Assembly (NCBI RefSeq): GCF_024449095.1
Contig: NZ_CP024628.1
Span: forward strand, 1-64,000
DNA: 64,000 nucleotides
Origin: Vibrio coralliilyticus
GTDB lineage: Bacteria; Pseudomonadota; Gammaproteobacteria; Enterobacterales; Vibrionaceae
Direction: 5' to 3'
Shown: positions 1 to 8,763 of the stretch, one piece after another
How positions within the stretch are numbered: the first letter of the stretch is position 1
How the letters are laid out: every line of letters begins with the position of its first letter
Translations under genes and position numbers: made by a program
Notes under the pieces: model-generated
Databases searched by the model: none
Told to the model about the DNA's origin: nothing
What the model saw: only the letters and a program-made list of their open reading frames with translations

Positions 1-183
1 TTAGAGGGTGACATGCGCAAAATTAGCAAGACGAATAATGATGAATTAATTGCAAATTCATTTAATTGATAAAAAATTCTCTTATTAATGTGATTGTTGT
101 CTGTGAATGTATGTTCACCTTTTTGTTGTTTTTGGTTTGTTATGCTGTACAATTGTTTCAGTCACTAATAATGGAACTTGGCA
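1..183 (+). promoter_or_regulatory. parA2 upstream region with inverted repeat and likely promoter
   Basis: This AT-rich stretch lies before parA. It holds an inverted repeat, GTGAA (103-107) and TTCAC (114-118), and an extended -10-like element TGTTATGCT ending at 146. An operator just upstream of a partition operon promoter would fit autoregulation by ParA or ParB, but that is inference. The replication origin and rctB are expected further upstream in vibrios and are not in the window. Confidence 0.4.
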
Positions 184-1401
184 ATGAAAAGAGAACAGAC
201 AATTGAAAGTCTCATTCAACTGGCTGAGCAAACTGCTCAGGTTCAGGCCGATCGAATTGAGATTGTTTTAGAAGAGCGCAGCGATGAGCATTTCCCGCCA
301 ATGTCGAAAGCTTTGATGGAGACTCGTTCTGGTCTGACTCGTCGTAAGCTGGATGATGCGATTAGTAAACTTGAAGAAAGGGGTCACCAGTTTACTAAGA
401 ATAATGCAAACCACTATTCGATCTCACTGCAAGAAGCTCATATGTTAATGGATGCTGCTGGAGTTGCAAAGTTCCATGAGCGTAAGAAGAATAATGACAA
501 CAAACCATGGATTATCAATGTTCAAAACCAAAAAGGGGGAACAGGAAAATCCATGACGGCGGTACATTTAGCCGCTTGTTTAGCATTAAATCTTGATAAA
601 CGTTACCGTATCTGTTTGATTGACTTGGATCCTCAAGGCTCTCTGCGTTTATTCCTTAATCCACAAATCAGTCTGACTGACCACGATAACATTTACTCAG
701 CTGTAGATGTTATGCTCGACAACGTGCCTGAAGGTGTGAAAGTCGACAAAGAATTTCTACATAAAAATGTCTTGTTACCAACTCAATACCCAAACCTGAA
801 AACAGTATCGGCATTCCCTGAAGATGCAATGTTTAATGCTGAGGCGTGGCAAAACTTATCGCAAAATCAATCGCTTGATATCGTAAAGCTACTAAAAGAG
901 AAGCTCATCGATCAAATTGCTGATGATTTCGATATCATCATGATTGATACTGGTCCACACGTTGATCCATTGGTGTGGAATGCGATGTATGCTTCGAATG
1001 CGCTGCTGATCCCATGTGCGGCGAAACGCTTAGACTGGGCATCAACGGTTAACTTCTTCCAGCATTTGCCGACAGTGTATGAGATGTTCCCAGACGATTG
1101 GCAGGGGCTTGAGTTTGTTCGCTTGATGCCTACTATGTTTGAAGATGACAACAAGAAGCAGGTCGCTGTATTGACGGAAATGAACTATTTGTTGGGTGAT
1201 CAGGTGACAATGGCCACGATTCCGCGTAGCCGTGCATTTGAAACCTGTGCTGATACCTACAGTACTGTTTTTGATTTGACGACAGGTGATTTTGAAGGTG
1301 GTAAAAAGACATTAGCCACAGCGCAAGATGCGGTACAAAAGAGTGCTTTAGAGCTTGAGCGTGTCCTTCATAGCAACTGGTCATCACTCAATCAGGGGTA
1401 A
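184..1401 (+). CDS. parA2: Chromosome II partition ATPase ParA
   Basis: This is a 405-residue ParA-family ATPase that segregates the second vibrio chromosome together with ParB2 and parS2 sites. About 100 N-terminal residues form a winged-helix-like DNA-binding region, as in P1/P7-type ParA proteins. The deviant Walker A motif NQKGGTGKS follows near residue 115, then DLDPQGS and IDTGPHVDP in the ATPase core. I chose the ATG at 184 over the in-frame TTG at 178 because, from memory, V. cholerae ParA2 begins MKREQT. It is followed after 7 bp by parB, so the two genes form one operon. Confidence 0.95.
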   Translation: MKREQTIESLIQLAEQTAQVQADRIEIVLEERSDEHFPPMSKALMETRSGLTRRKLDDAISKLEERGHQFTKNNANHYSISLQEAHMLMDAAGVAKFHERKKNNDNKPWIINVQNQKGGTGKSMTAVHLAACLALNLDKRYRICLIDLDPQGSLRLFLNPQISLTDHDNIYSAVDVMLDNVPEGVKVDKEFLHKNVLLPTQYPNLKTVSAFPEDAMFNAEAWQNLSQNQSLDIVKLLKEKLIDQIADDFDIIMIDTGPHVDPLVWNAMYASNALLIPCAAKRLDWASTVNFFQHLPTVYEMFPDDWQGLEFVRLMPTMFEDDNKKQVAVLTEMNYLLGDQVTMATIPRSRAFETCADTYSTVFDLTTGDFEGGKKTLATAQDAVQKSALELERVLHSNWSSLNQG

Positions 1402-1408
1402 TTAGACT

Positions 1409-2380
1409 ATGGCAATTAAGACTTCAGATTTAAACGCAAGACTGTTTGGTAAAACGAACAAGCGCCATGTGGCGACCCCGCAGGAAGCACAGAAAGCAGC
1501 GAAAGAGCAGGCTCAGGTGATTGAATTGTCCGTTGCGGGCGAAGAGATGGTGACCTTTGAGCTATTGCGTATTCCCGCTAGCCAAGTTGCTGATGAAACC
1601 GTAGTATTTGCTGAAAACGCACGCGAACAGTCGTTCTTGAATGAACATGCTCTATCGGATGTTCTTGCAACGCTAAAAGAGCGTGGGCAGCAGTATCCAG
1701 CAGTGGGTCGCAAACGTGAAGATGGCAAGATCGAAGTGCTCGATGGTAGTCGTCGTCGCATGTCTTGTATTCTAGCTGAAAAAGACTTCCTGATTTACGT
1801 TGCCGAAAACATCAATAGCGGTCATGCCAAGTTCCTGTCAGATGTTGCAAACGCGCATAAGCCTCTATCTCTGTACGAAAAAGGTAAAGAGATGAAAGCG
1901 AAACTGGAAAGTGGTGAAGCTGAAGATCAGAAAGCTTTGGCGAAGATGTTCCAATGCAGCGAAGCTTTGGTCAGCGGAGCATTGAAAGCGGCGGATTTGC
2001 CTTTAACTCTGCTTCAGGCCTACCCCAATGTCGCAGACTTAGGTCGTCCTACCATCGTGAAGTTACATAAACAATTTAACGCGCTGAGTGATGAAAATCG
2101 AGCTAAGCTTTTGGATAAATGCCAGTCAACTGACGGTTTTGTTTGGCAACGCAGCCAAGCTCAAGGCGTGGCACGCATCACCAAAGATGTGTCTGAAACG
2201 ATCGAACAATGGATTGAAGAGTTTTCTCCAAGTAAACGTTCGACAACCCGTAAGGTTGAGTTGATCAAGGGAAGAGTCAGTTATAGTCGTAAAGGGGCTG
2301 ATTTAGCGCTCAATCTAAAGAAAGTGGACGACGCCACTATGCAGGAAATTCTCGACTTTGTTTCGTCTAAGTTGAAGTAA
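1409..2380 (+). CDS. parB2: Chromosome II partition protein ParB
   Basis: This 323-residue ParB-family protein binds parS2 centromere sites and partners with ParA. The ParB N-terminal domain shows the arginine patch DGSRRRMS near residue 112. A helix-turn-helix follows (KALAKMFQCSEALVSGAL, about residues 175-192), then a charged C-terminal dimerisation region. The length matches the vibrio chromosome II ParB. It is co-transcribed with parA and followed by a strong terminator. Several parS2 motifs occur elsewhere in the window. Confidence 0.95.
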   Translation: MAIKTSDLNARLFGKTNKRHVATPQEAQKAAKEQAQVIELSVAGEEMVTFELLRIPASQVADETVVFAENAREQSFLNEHALSDVLATLKERGQQYPAVGRKREDGKIEVLDGSRRRMSCILAEKDFLIYVAENINSGHAKFLSDVANAHKPLSLYEKGKEMKAKLESGEAEDQKALAKMFQCSEALVSGALKAADLPLTLLQAYPNVADLGRPTIVKLHKQFNALSDENRAKLLDKCQSTDGFVWQRSQAQGVARITKDVSETIEQWIEEFSPSKRSTTRKVELIKGRVSYSRKGADLALNLKKVDDATMQEILDFVSSKLK

Positions 2381-2396
2381 TCAGAATCAGTAGATG

Positions 2397-2422
2397 AAAG
2401 CCGCGATGAGCGGCTTTTTTTT
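2397..2422 (+). terminator. Rho-independent terminator of parAB
   Basis: The stem AAAGCCGC / GCGGCTTT has a 5-nt loop and is followed by a run of T. It lies 16 bp after the parB stop and before the chosen tmcA start. Confidence 0.9.
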
Positions 2423-2486
2423 CTATCTCTCATTTATCGCTCTGAATTGTTATAATTCGCTTATCTCCCGAAATCTGACACCGGTC

Positions 2487-4481
2487 ATGCACAATTATTT
2501 CTCTCAGTTGGTTCACTCTGCTAGTCAGGCAAATCATAGGTTTGGCGTCGTACTTAATGGTGACTTGTCATGGCAAGACAATGCCTTGTCCATCATTAAA
2601 GACTTGTACGCTAACTCGAGTATTTTTCAGCTTGGCGGAGAAAGTTGTGATGACAATATCTATAGTGTTCCTTACAAGCATGGTCAGCGTTTACTTGGTC
2701 AAGAATGTTCGTTGTTGATTTGCGATTTCTCTTCTGGCTTTGATGCTAATTCTTTTAGTGCAGCACTAGGCTGCGTCAAAGGTGGAGGTATAGTTGTGAT
2801 TCTACCTTCGACCTCCAACCCTTTATCGCTATCCATGCAATGGTTAAGTGCCGCATTGAGGCGTTTAATTAATATCGATCAAACTCGGCCATTACCTCCA
2901 CTTCCTTTAGTTGATAGTTTTGACGCAGAGCCTTTTTCTCAGCAAAAACTTGCTGTGGAGAAGATTCGTAAAGTGGTAGAAGGCCATCGTAAACGACCTT
3001 TGGTCATGACTGCTGACCGAGGAAGAGGGAAGAGTAGTGCGTTGGGGATTGCAGCTGCTGAACTGATGCAATCCCGTGATATTCGTATCTTGGTCACGGC
3101 ACCAAGCTTGGCTACTGTCGCGCCTGTATTTGAACATGCTCGGCGTTTGTTACCTGATGCGTTGCACAAAAAAGGCCTGGTTCGCTTTAATGCCGCTTCA
3201 CTCGAATTCATCGCTCCTGATGAGTTACTCAGACAGGGGACAGAGTGTGATTTCCTCTTAGTCGATGAAGCATCGGCAATTCCAATTCCTATGTTGCAGA
3301 AGATGGTTGAGCGCCATCATCGCTGCGTATTTTCGACGACAGTCCATGGTTATGAGGGCTGTGGTCGAGGTTTCACGCTCAAGTTTCAGCATTGGCTAAA
3401 GCAGAAAAGAGCTGGTTCAGTGTTTTACCATCTAGAACAGCCTATTCGTTGGAATGCGAATGACCCTTTGGAAAGTTGGCTATTTGACACTTTTCTCCTC
3501 AATACGGAAATCGCGCCAGCTAATGTTGCCTCGACAGCGCGCATAACGCTTCGAAAGCTCGATAAAAAGCAACTCCTAAATAACTCTGATTTGTTGCGTA
3601 CTTGTTTTGCCTTGTTAGTTAACGCGCACTATCAAACATCGCCTAATGATTTAATGCTGTTATTGGAAGATGATTCCATTGCACTTTTTGCTGCGTTTAG
3701 TCATCAGGATTGCCTTGGCTGCATACTCACCATTACTGAAGGGGGATTAGAGCAATCATTGATTGACTCCATTCAACAAGGCGTTCGTCGACCTAAAGGG
3801 CATCTCGTGCCTGTTATGTTGGCCGCACAACTTGGCTTGAGTGATGCTGCTCGGCAGATGAGTTTACGTATTATGCGTATAGCGACTCACCCAAATTACC
3901 AGAGCCAAGGGATTGGTTCCGCTATGTTGGAGCAGTTGTCTCTGCACTGTGATAAGGCATTTATCTCCACCAGCTTTGGTGCGACTAAAGAATTACTTCA
4001 TTTTTGGCGCAAGAATGGCTTCTCTCCAGTCAGGCTTGGTGTTCAGCGTGATCAAGCGAGTGGATGCCATTCTGTGCTTATGATAAAGGGCAGCCCTGAT
4101 TGGATGGAAAGTGCAGAGCGTCATTTTGAGCTTTCGATGCCTTACCTACTAGGCAATGTGTTCAATGACATTGAAACTGACATTGTACGTAATCTATTGC
4201 GTAAAGAAGATGCTTCCGTTGAGATTTGTGAGTTTTTTACGCTAATTCGTCGTTACTGTGAAGGTGGAGTTGGGTACGAGAGCGTTGCCTCTTTTATCGC
4301 CTCATGGCTATTATCTTCACCAGCTGCGCTACAAAATAGTTCAGATTTGATGATTCGTAAATTGATACAGCAACGTAGTTGGCAAATGTGCTGTGAAGAG
4401 TTTGAATTGAGTGGTAGAAAGCAAACGGAACTCCAGTTAAGAGCCGATATTCAATCGTTGCTTGATTCAACCTTAGTGTAG
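2487..4481 (+). CDS. tmcA: tRNA(Met) cytidine acetyltransferase TmcA
   Basis: The enzyme forms N4-acetylcytidine at the wobble base of elongator tRNA(Met), using ATP and acetyl-CoA. The chosen product has 664 residues, close to the E. coli enzyme at about 670. An N-terminal DUF1726-like region is followed by an RNA-helicase-like module with Walker A ADRGRGKSS and Walker B LLVDEASAIP. A GNAT acetyltransferase domain then shows RIATHPNYQSQGIGSAML, and a C-terminal tRNA-binding part follows. The reading frame stays open back to 2394, but that extension crosses the parB terminator, so the ATG at 2487 (MHNYFSQ) is preferred. Confidence 0.93.
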   Translation: MHNYFSQLVHSASQANHRFGVVLNGDLSWQDNALSIIKDLYANSSIFQLGGESCDDNIYSVPYKHGQRLLGQECSLLICDFSSGFDANSFSAALGCVKGGGIVVILPSTSNPLSLSMQWLSAALRRLINIDQTRPLPPLPLVDSFDAEPFSQQKLAVEKIRKVVEGHRKRPLVMTADRGRGKSSALGIAAAELMQSRDIRILVTAPSLATVAPVFEHARRLLPDALHKKGLVRFNAASLEFIAPDELLRQGTECDFLLVDEASAIPIPMLQKMVERHHRCVFSTTVHGYEGCGRGFTLKFQHWLKQKRAGSVFYHLEQPIRWNANDPLESWLFDTFLLNTEIAPANVASTARITLRKLDKKQLLNNSDLLRTCFALLVNAHYQTSPNDLMLLLEDDSIALFAAFSHQDCLGCILTITEGGLEQSLIDSIQQGVRRPKGHLVPVMLAAQLGLSDAARQMSLRIMRIATHPNYQSQGIGSAMLEQLSLHCDKAFISTSFGATKELLHFWRKNGFSPVRLGVQRDQASGCHSVLMIKGSPDWMESAERHFELSMPYLLGNVFNDIETDIVRNLLRKEDASVEICEFFTLIRRYCEGGVGYESVASFIASWLLSSPAALQNSSDLMIRKLIQQRSWQMCCEEFELSGRKQTELQLRADIQSLLDSTLV

Positions 4482-4490
4482 TGTGCGATA

Positions 4491-4505
4491 ATTTACACTG
4501 TAAAA
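4491..4505. repeat. parS2 centromere site 1
   Basis: The sequence ATTTACACTGTAAAA is a perfect match to the known vibrio chromosome II parS consensus NTTTACANTGTAAAN. It starts 10 bp after the tmcA stop. ParB2 is expected to bind here. Confidence 0.9.
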
Positions 4506-4624
4506 ATAATTGATGTCACCTTCCTGCTTGCCGTGATTAATCATCTTATTCATTCATCCTCTTATTACTCCTTTCTGAGGTTTTTGTGTTCATAAAGCTG
4601 AAAACTCTTCGCTATGAATGTGCT

Positions 4625-4639
4625 ATTTACAGTGTAAAC
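4625..4639. repeat. parS2 centromere site 2
   Basis: The sequence ATTTACAGTGTAAAC is a perfect match to NTTTACANTGTAAAN. It lies about 134 bp from site 1 in the same intergenic region. Confidence 0.9.
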
Positions 4640-4927
4640 ATTCGATACTTGAGTTCAGTTAATGATGACAAACTTAAATAATGCTTTTGATTTGCATAAA
4701 AAATGCTATTGGCCTGCAAAAAGTATGGAAATTTTTTTGGGGGAGTATTTCAGCTTTAAGTGTTTAAAAAACAAAGTATTGAAATTTTATTAAATGATGA
4801 AGATATGATTTTGGATTCATAAAATGTCAGGGTTTGTTTGCTAAATACCTATTCCTTCCTACACTCAAAATTAAGCGAAAAGCTTCCATAACGGCTAGGA
4901 AACTATAAGAAAAGTGTAGGTTGAAAC

Positions 4928-5221
4928 ATGGAATGTTTACTTCCTGAGTCTCTAGACATTTCGACGGTACTAGATGCTACGACTCAATATCAAGAATGGC
5001 TTGCCACTCATGAGGCTATCCATCTCGGCGCAGATAACGTTGCCAGAGTGGATGCCGCTGGCATACAGCTCCTCTCTTCTCTTTTTATTTCCGCAAAGAA
5101 GAATCAACGAACGATCCAATTGCTAAAACCGAGCGATGTCCTTCTCGAGGGAATTGAGACGCTAGGGTTGCAAGAGGTGTTTGAGTTAAACCTAAAGTCG
5201 GAGAGTAATCCAAATGACTAA
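4928..5221 (+). CDS. STAS-domain protein without the phosphorylatable Ser/Thr
   Basis: This 97-residue single STAS domain is of the type found in anti-sigma-factor antagonists and in MlaB-like proteins. The diagnostic loop reads VDAAGIQLL, so Ala43 sits where antagonists usually carry the Ser or Thr that an anti-sigma kinase phosphorylates. It is the first gene of the chemosensory operon and overlaps cheY by 8 bp, so it is translationally linked to it. Its role may be structural or as a fixed partner in the array. That is inference; the fold assignment is firm. Confidence 0.8.
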   Translation: MECLLPESLDISTVLDATTQYQEWLATHEAIHLGADNVARVDAAGIQLLSSLFISAKKNQRTIQLLKPSDVLLEGIETLGLQEVFELNLKSESNPND

Positions 5222-5573
5222 GATTCTTGCAGTAGATGATTCGGTCTCCATTCGTCAGATGGTGAGTCACACATTACGTGATGCTGGCTACGATGTGGAA
5301 ACCGCGAATGATGGACGAGAAGCACTAAACAAGGTTGCCAGTAATAAGTTTGATGTGGTGATTTCGGATGTCAATATGCCCATTATGGGGGGCTTTGAGC
5401 TGGTCAAAGCATTAAGAGATAAACCACAGTACAAATTTACTCCCATTTTAATGCTTACGACAGAAACCAGCACTGAGAAAAAACAGCAAGGAAAATTAGT
5501 CGGTGCAACGGGTTGGTTGGTCAAGCCGTTTAATCCTGAAACATTACTTAAAACGCTAAAACGCGTTATTTAA
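5214..5573 (+). CDS. cheY: CheY-type response regulator
   Basis: This stand-alone 119-residue receiver domain has the acidic pair D8-D9, phospho-acceptor D52 (VISDVNMP), switch T82 and K104 (LVKPF). Trp101 replaces the aromatic switch Tyr of E. coli CheY. It receives phosphate from the CheA encoded next. In V. cholerae the analogous cluster III CheY is not needed for swimming chemotaxis, so the output here may be another process; that comparison is from the literature on the related cluster. Its start codon overlaps the STAS gene. Confidence 0.9.
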   Translation: MTKILAVDDSVSIRQMVSHTLRDAGYDVETANDGREALNKVASNKFDVVISDVNMPIMGGFELVKALRDKPQYKFTPILMLTTETSTEKKQQGKLVGATGWLVKPFNPETLLKTLKRVI

Positions 5574-5628
5574 GACACAAATAAAACAATAATAATTCAC
5601 TTACAACGTCGTCTGGCAGGAAAAGCTT

Positions 5629-7701
5629 ATGGCTTTAGATATGGAACAATTGCGCAAGATGTTTTACGAAGAATGTCGTGAAAATCTTGAAGTGTTGGAA
5701 AATGTACTGCTCAACCTGGATGTTACGTCTCTCGAGCAGGAGTCGATTAATACTATATTTCGTGCCGCTCACTCCATTAAAGGTGGTGCGGCTACGTTCA
5801 ACTTGTTCGATATCAGTGAATTTACCCATTCTGTAGAAGCTTATCTCGATTTGGTTCGGAATAATGAACGAGAACTCACCGCAGAAACCGTGGATTTACT
5901 CCTCAAAAGTGGCGATTGCATTCAAAGCATGCTGGAAGGACACGAGCTTGGTAGGGCCGTAGATACTGAGCTGCAAAAAGAAGTCAGCGCGCAACTCCAA
6001 AGATTATTGGGTGCAGAGGCGATCAATTCAGAGCCCGAATCTGGCAGATTAATGCCTTCGTTGGAGAATAATGACGAAGATTTATCTGATGTTTCTGGAA
6101 ATGCAGGTGACTGGCTTGTGACTTTCGAACCTCACCCAGAAATGTTCTTCAGTGGCAACGATCCCCTCAGAATCTTACGTGAACTCAAAGATCTTCACCC
6201 TTCGTGCGTTATTACCGTAAATACTGATTTCTTACCTGAGATCGAGGCGATAGAAGCCGAATTGTGTTACCTGCGATGGCAAGCGAGCCTTGATGCAGCG
6301 GTTGAAGAGGAGAATATCCGAGAAATATTTGAATGGGTTGAAGACGAGTGTGAACTAGGGATTGAACTTGTCTCGCAATCTCCAGATTCTGTTGAAAGCT
6401 CACCAGAAGAAGAAATTATGGCTCAACAAGCAGCACCGCCATCACTGGCGACAGCAGAGCCAAAGTCACCCAAAGTCGCCAAATCCGAAACCAGCGTGAG
6501 TTCTATTCGAGTGGATATCGATAAGGTCGATGGCCTGATCAACTTAGTGGGAGAGCTTGTTATTACTCAATCTATGCTTACCGAAATTGGCAACGACTTT
6601 ACGATTGATAAGCTAGAAAAACTCAAAGTCGGCTTAGCGCAGTTACTGCAAAATAGTAAAGATCTGCAGGAGAATGTTCTTAATATCCGAATGTTACCTA
6701 TGAGCTTTGCGTTTAGTCGTTTTCCACGACTTGTTCGCGACTTATCTAACCGTCTTGAAAAACAGGTCGATTTACAAATTCAGGGCGAACAGACCGAATT
6801 GGATAAAACCGTATTGGAACGCATTGTGGATCCTCTCGTGCACTTAGTCCGAAATGGTATCGACCATGGTATCGAACAACCTCAAACTCGCTTAGAACGC
6901 GGTAAACCTGAACAAGGTGTCATTAAACTCAATGCTTACCATCAAGGTGGCGCCATAGTGATAGAAATTAAGGATGATGGTGCTGGACTTGATTGTAACA
7001 AGTTGTGGAACAAAGCGACAGAGAAAGGCGTATTAGCGCCAGATGCTCGCCGAGAAGACATCAGCGACAAACAGATCATGAATCTGATCTTTGCTCCCGG
7101 TTTTTCTACAGCAGAGGAAGTGTCAGATATTTCTGGACGTGGTGTGGGTATGGACGTGGTCAGGCGAAACATTGAAGAACTGGGTGGGCACATTGAAGTT
7201 GAATCTGAACTGGGCGTTGGTAGCTGCTTTACGATCAACCTCCCTTTAACTCTGGCAATACTGGATGGCCAATTGGTCAAAGTTGGTGGGGAAGTGTATG
7301 TGATCCCGTTATTAACCATAGTGGAGTCCATCCAGATCGATACAAGTTGTATCAAGTTAGCTTCTGGAGGCATTGAGTTGTATCGACTGCGAGAGGAAAA
7401 CATTCCTATATTACGCTTACAAGAAGAGCTAGAAATGGGGCAAAGCGGTGCTTTAGATGAACGAATTCTGTGCTTTGTTGAAGCTGCTGGCAATCGAGTT
7501 GGGCTTTTGCTGGATGAGTTGCTTGATCAACAGCAAGTGGTGATTAAAAGCCTTGAGTCCAACTACAGTAAAGTTTCTGGGATATCCGGTGCGACCATTC
7601 TAGGTGATGGCTCTGTGTCATTGATTCTCGATATTCAGGGGCTGATTACGAACTTTCTCAAACGTACCTCGGATTCAGCCCATAGCGGCTTAGCAGCGTA
7701 G
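5629..7701 (+). CDS. cheA: Chemotaxis histidine kinase CheA
   Basis: This 690-residue class II histidine kinase couples to receptors through CheW. The Hpt domain carries the phospho-acceptor H48 (AAHSIKGGA). A linker of about 180 residues includes a stretch around residues 160-240 that does not look like a canonical P2 CheY-binding domain. The dimerisation helices start near residue 290. The ATPase shows the N box (HLVRNGIDHG), the G1 box (DDGAGLD), APGFST, and SGRGVGMDVV. A CheW-like regulatory domain ends the protein. The next gene follows after 9 bp. Confidence 0.95.
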   Translation: MALDMEQLRKMFYEECRENLEVLENVLLNLDVTSLEQESINTIFRAAHSIKGGAATFNLFDISEFTHSVEAYLDLVRNNERELTAETVDLLLKSGDCIQSMLEGHELGRAVDTELQKEVSAQLQRLLGAEAINSEPESGRLMPSLENNDEDLSDVSGNAGDWLVTFEPHPEMFFSGNDPLRILRELKDLHPSCVITVNTDFLPEIEAIEAELCYLRWQASLDAAVEEENIREIFEWVEDECELGIELVSQSPDSVESSPEEEIMAQQAAPPSLATAEPKSPKVAKSETSVSSIRVDIDKVDGLINLVGELVITQSMLTEIGNDFTIDKLEKLKVGLAQLLQNSKDLQENVLNIRMLPMSFAFSRFPRLVRDLSNRLEKQVDLQIQGEQTELDKTVLERIVDPLVHLVRNGIDHGIEQPQTRLERGKPEQGVIKLNAYHQGGAIVIEIKDDGAGLDCNKLWNKATEKGVLAPDARREDISDKQIMNLIFAPGFSTAEEVSDISGRGVGMDVVRRNIEELGGHIEVESELGVGSCFTINLPLTLAILDGQLVKVGGEVYVIPLLTIVESIQIDTSCIKLASGGIELYRLREENIPILRLQEELEMGQSGALDERILCFVEAAGNRVGLLLDELLDQQQVVIKSLESNYSKVSGISGATILGDGSVSLILDIQGLITNFLKRTSDSAHSGLAA

Positions 7702-7710
7702 GGAGGATGG

Positions 7711-8262
7711 ATGGAAACAGCTCTAGTGACAGGAAGTACCACCGACTCGCGACAGGTTATTGAAGCGCAAACTCAGGCTATTCTTGAACAAGTGAGTGAA
7801 GAAGGTGTGTCGCAAAGTGCCGATTTTTTAAGTTTTAAACTCGAAAATGAGTTATATGGCGTTGAAATAAAGGATGTAGAAGAAATTCGTGTCTGGGAGC
7901 GACCGACGCCAATACCACGTGCGCCTCAATATGTGAAAGGGGTGATTAATCTAAGGGGCATGATAGTACCTGTGATTGACTTACGCTGCCGATTTGAGAT
8001 TGGTACATGTGAATATTTACCTACGACCGTTGTGATTGTGCTTCGTCTACGGGCCGAAGAAAGTGAGCGACTGATGGGGCTTGTCGTTGATGCTGTCAGC
8101 GATGTAGTCAGTCAGGGACAAAATGAGCTCTACCCAAGCGTTGGGGAGTCTCTAGTTACCCCTTACCTACAAGGTTTGATGAATGTGGGTGATCAGGTTA
8201 TGTCTTTGCTGAACACGGAAGAGCTTCTCAATATCGACCGAATTTTGAGGAGAGAGACATGA
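7711..8262 (+). CDS. cheW: CheW adaptor 1
   Basis: This 183-residue CheW-domain protein links receptors to CheA. A variable N-terminal tail of about 40 residues precedes the domain, which shows SFKLENELYGVEI and KGVINLRGMIVPVIDLR. The stop codon overlaps the start of the second cheW (ATGA), and a GGAGG sequence precedes the start. Two CheW proteins in one operon suggest a mixed or specialised array. Confidence 0.93.
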   Translation: METALVTGSTTDSRQVIEAQTQAILEQVSEEGVSQSADFLSFKLENELYGVEIKDVEEIRVWERPTPIPRAPQYVKGVINLRGMIVPVIDLRCRFEIGTCEYLPTTVVIVLRLRAEESERLMGLVVDAVSDVVSQGQNELYPSVGESLVTPYLQGLMNVGDQVMSLLNTEELLNIDRILRRET

Positions 8263-8729
8263 TCATGCCACAAGAGTTTTTGAGTTTTGTTCTCGGCGAT
8301 GACGAATACGGTGTGCCTATTCTTGATGTCCGAGAAGTTCGTGGCTGGAGCTCTATTCGGGAAATTCCGAACTCTCCAGAGTATATGCTCGGGGTGCTGG
8401 AAATTCGTGGGGAGTACGTGCCTATTGTTGATTTACGCGCGCGTTTTGGATTACCGCCTGCTGAAATAAGTACTACCACGGTTGTTATTGTGCTCAATGA
8501 TGCTGAGATGCATCCATTAGGCATCATCGTTGATGGCGTTTCAGAAGTCTATTCATTGCTGGATGAACAAATAAAGCCGGCGCCACACGTATCGCATTCA
8601 GTTGACCATAGCTATATCAGAGGTATTGCTTCTGTAGAAAATGGCCATCTGATTTTAATAAAACTTGAAGCTCTGTTCGACGTGGCAGAGTTAGCAGTAC
8701 CTGACCGAGCTGAAGAGAGTTGGGCCTAG
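8259..8729 (+). CDS. cheW: CheW adaptor 2
   Basis: This is a second CheW-domain protein of 156 residues. Its motifs SFVLGDDEYGVPILDVREVRGW and LGVLEIRGEYVPIVDLR parallel those of the first, so the pair probably arose by duplication. The start at 8259 overlaps the upstream stop; ATG at 8265 is an alternative. It sits directly before the receptor gene. Confidence 0.93.
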   Translation: MIMPQEFLSFVLGDDEYGVPILDVREVRGWSSIREIPNSPEYMLGVLEIRGEYVPIVDLRARFGLPPAEISTTTVVIVLNDAEMHPLGIIVDGVSEVYSLLDEQIKPAPHVSHSVDHSYIRGIASVENGHLILIKLEALFDVAELAVPDRAEESWA

Positions 8730-8763
8730 CAAATCAGACAAAGCAACCAGTGAGAGGTGACTC

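Larger units (their letters stand above)
4482..4927. promoter_or_regulatory. Intergenic region with two parS2 sites and the che operon promoter
   Basis: This gap between tmcA and the chemotaxis operon contains two perfect parS2 motifs, at 4491 and 4625. The rest is AT-rich. A possible -10 element, CTATAA, occurs around 4903 just before the first gene of the operon. It has a C before the TATA-like core, a trait often found in RpoS-type promoters; the V. cholerae cluster III counterpart is reported to depend on RpoS. The promoter call is inference. Confidence 0.4.

Noticed and set aside
2394..2486. N-terminal extension of TmcA
   Set aside because: The extension overlaps the parB terminator and is hydrophobic, unlike the family; the start at 2487 gives the normal length.
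6942..7493. Long antisense frame (183 codons) inside cheA
   Set aside because: It is opposite the conserved ATPase and CheW-like regions of cheA; the product is Ser/Pro-rich with no motif, as expected of a shadow frame.
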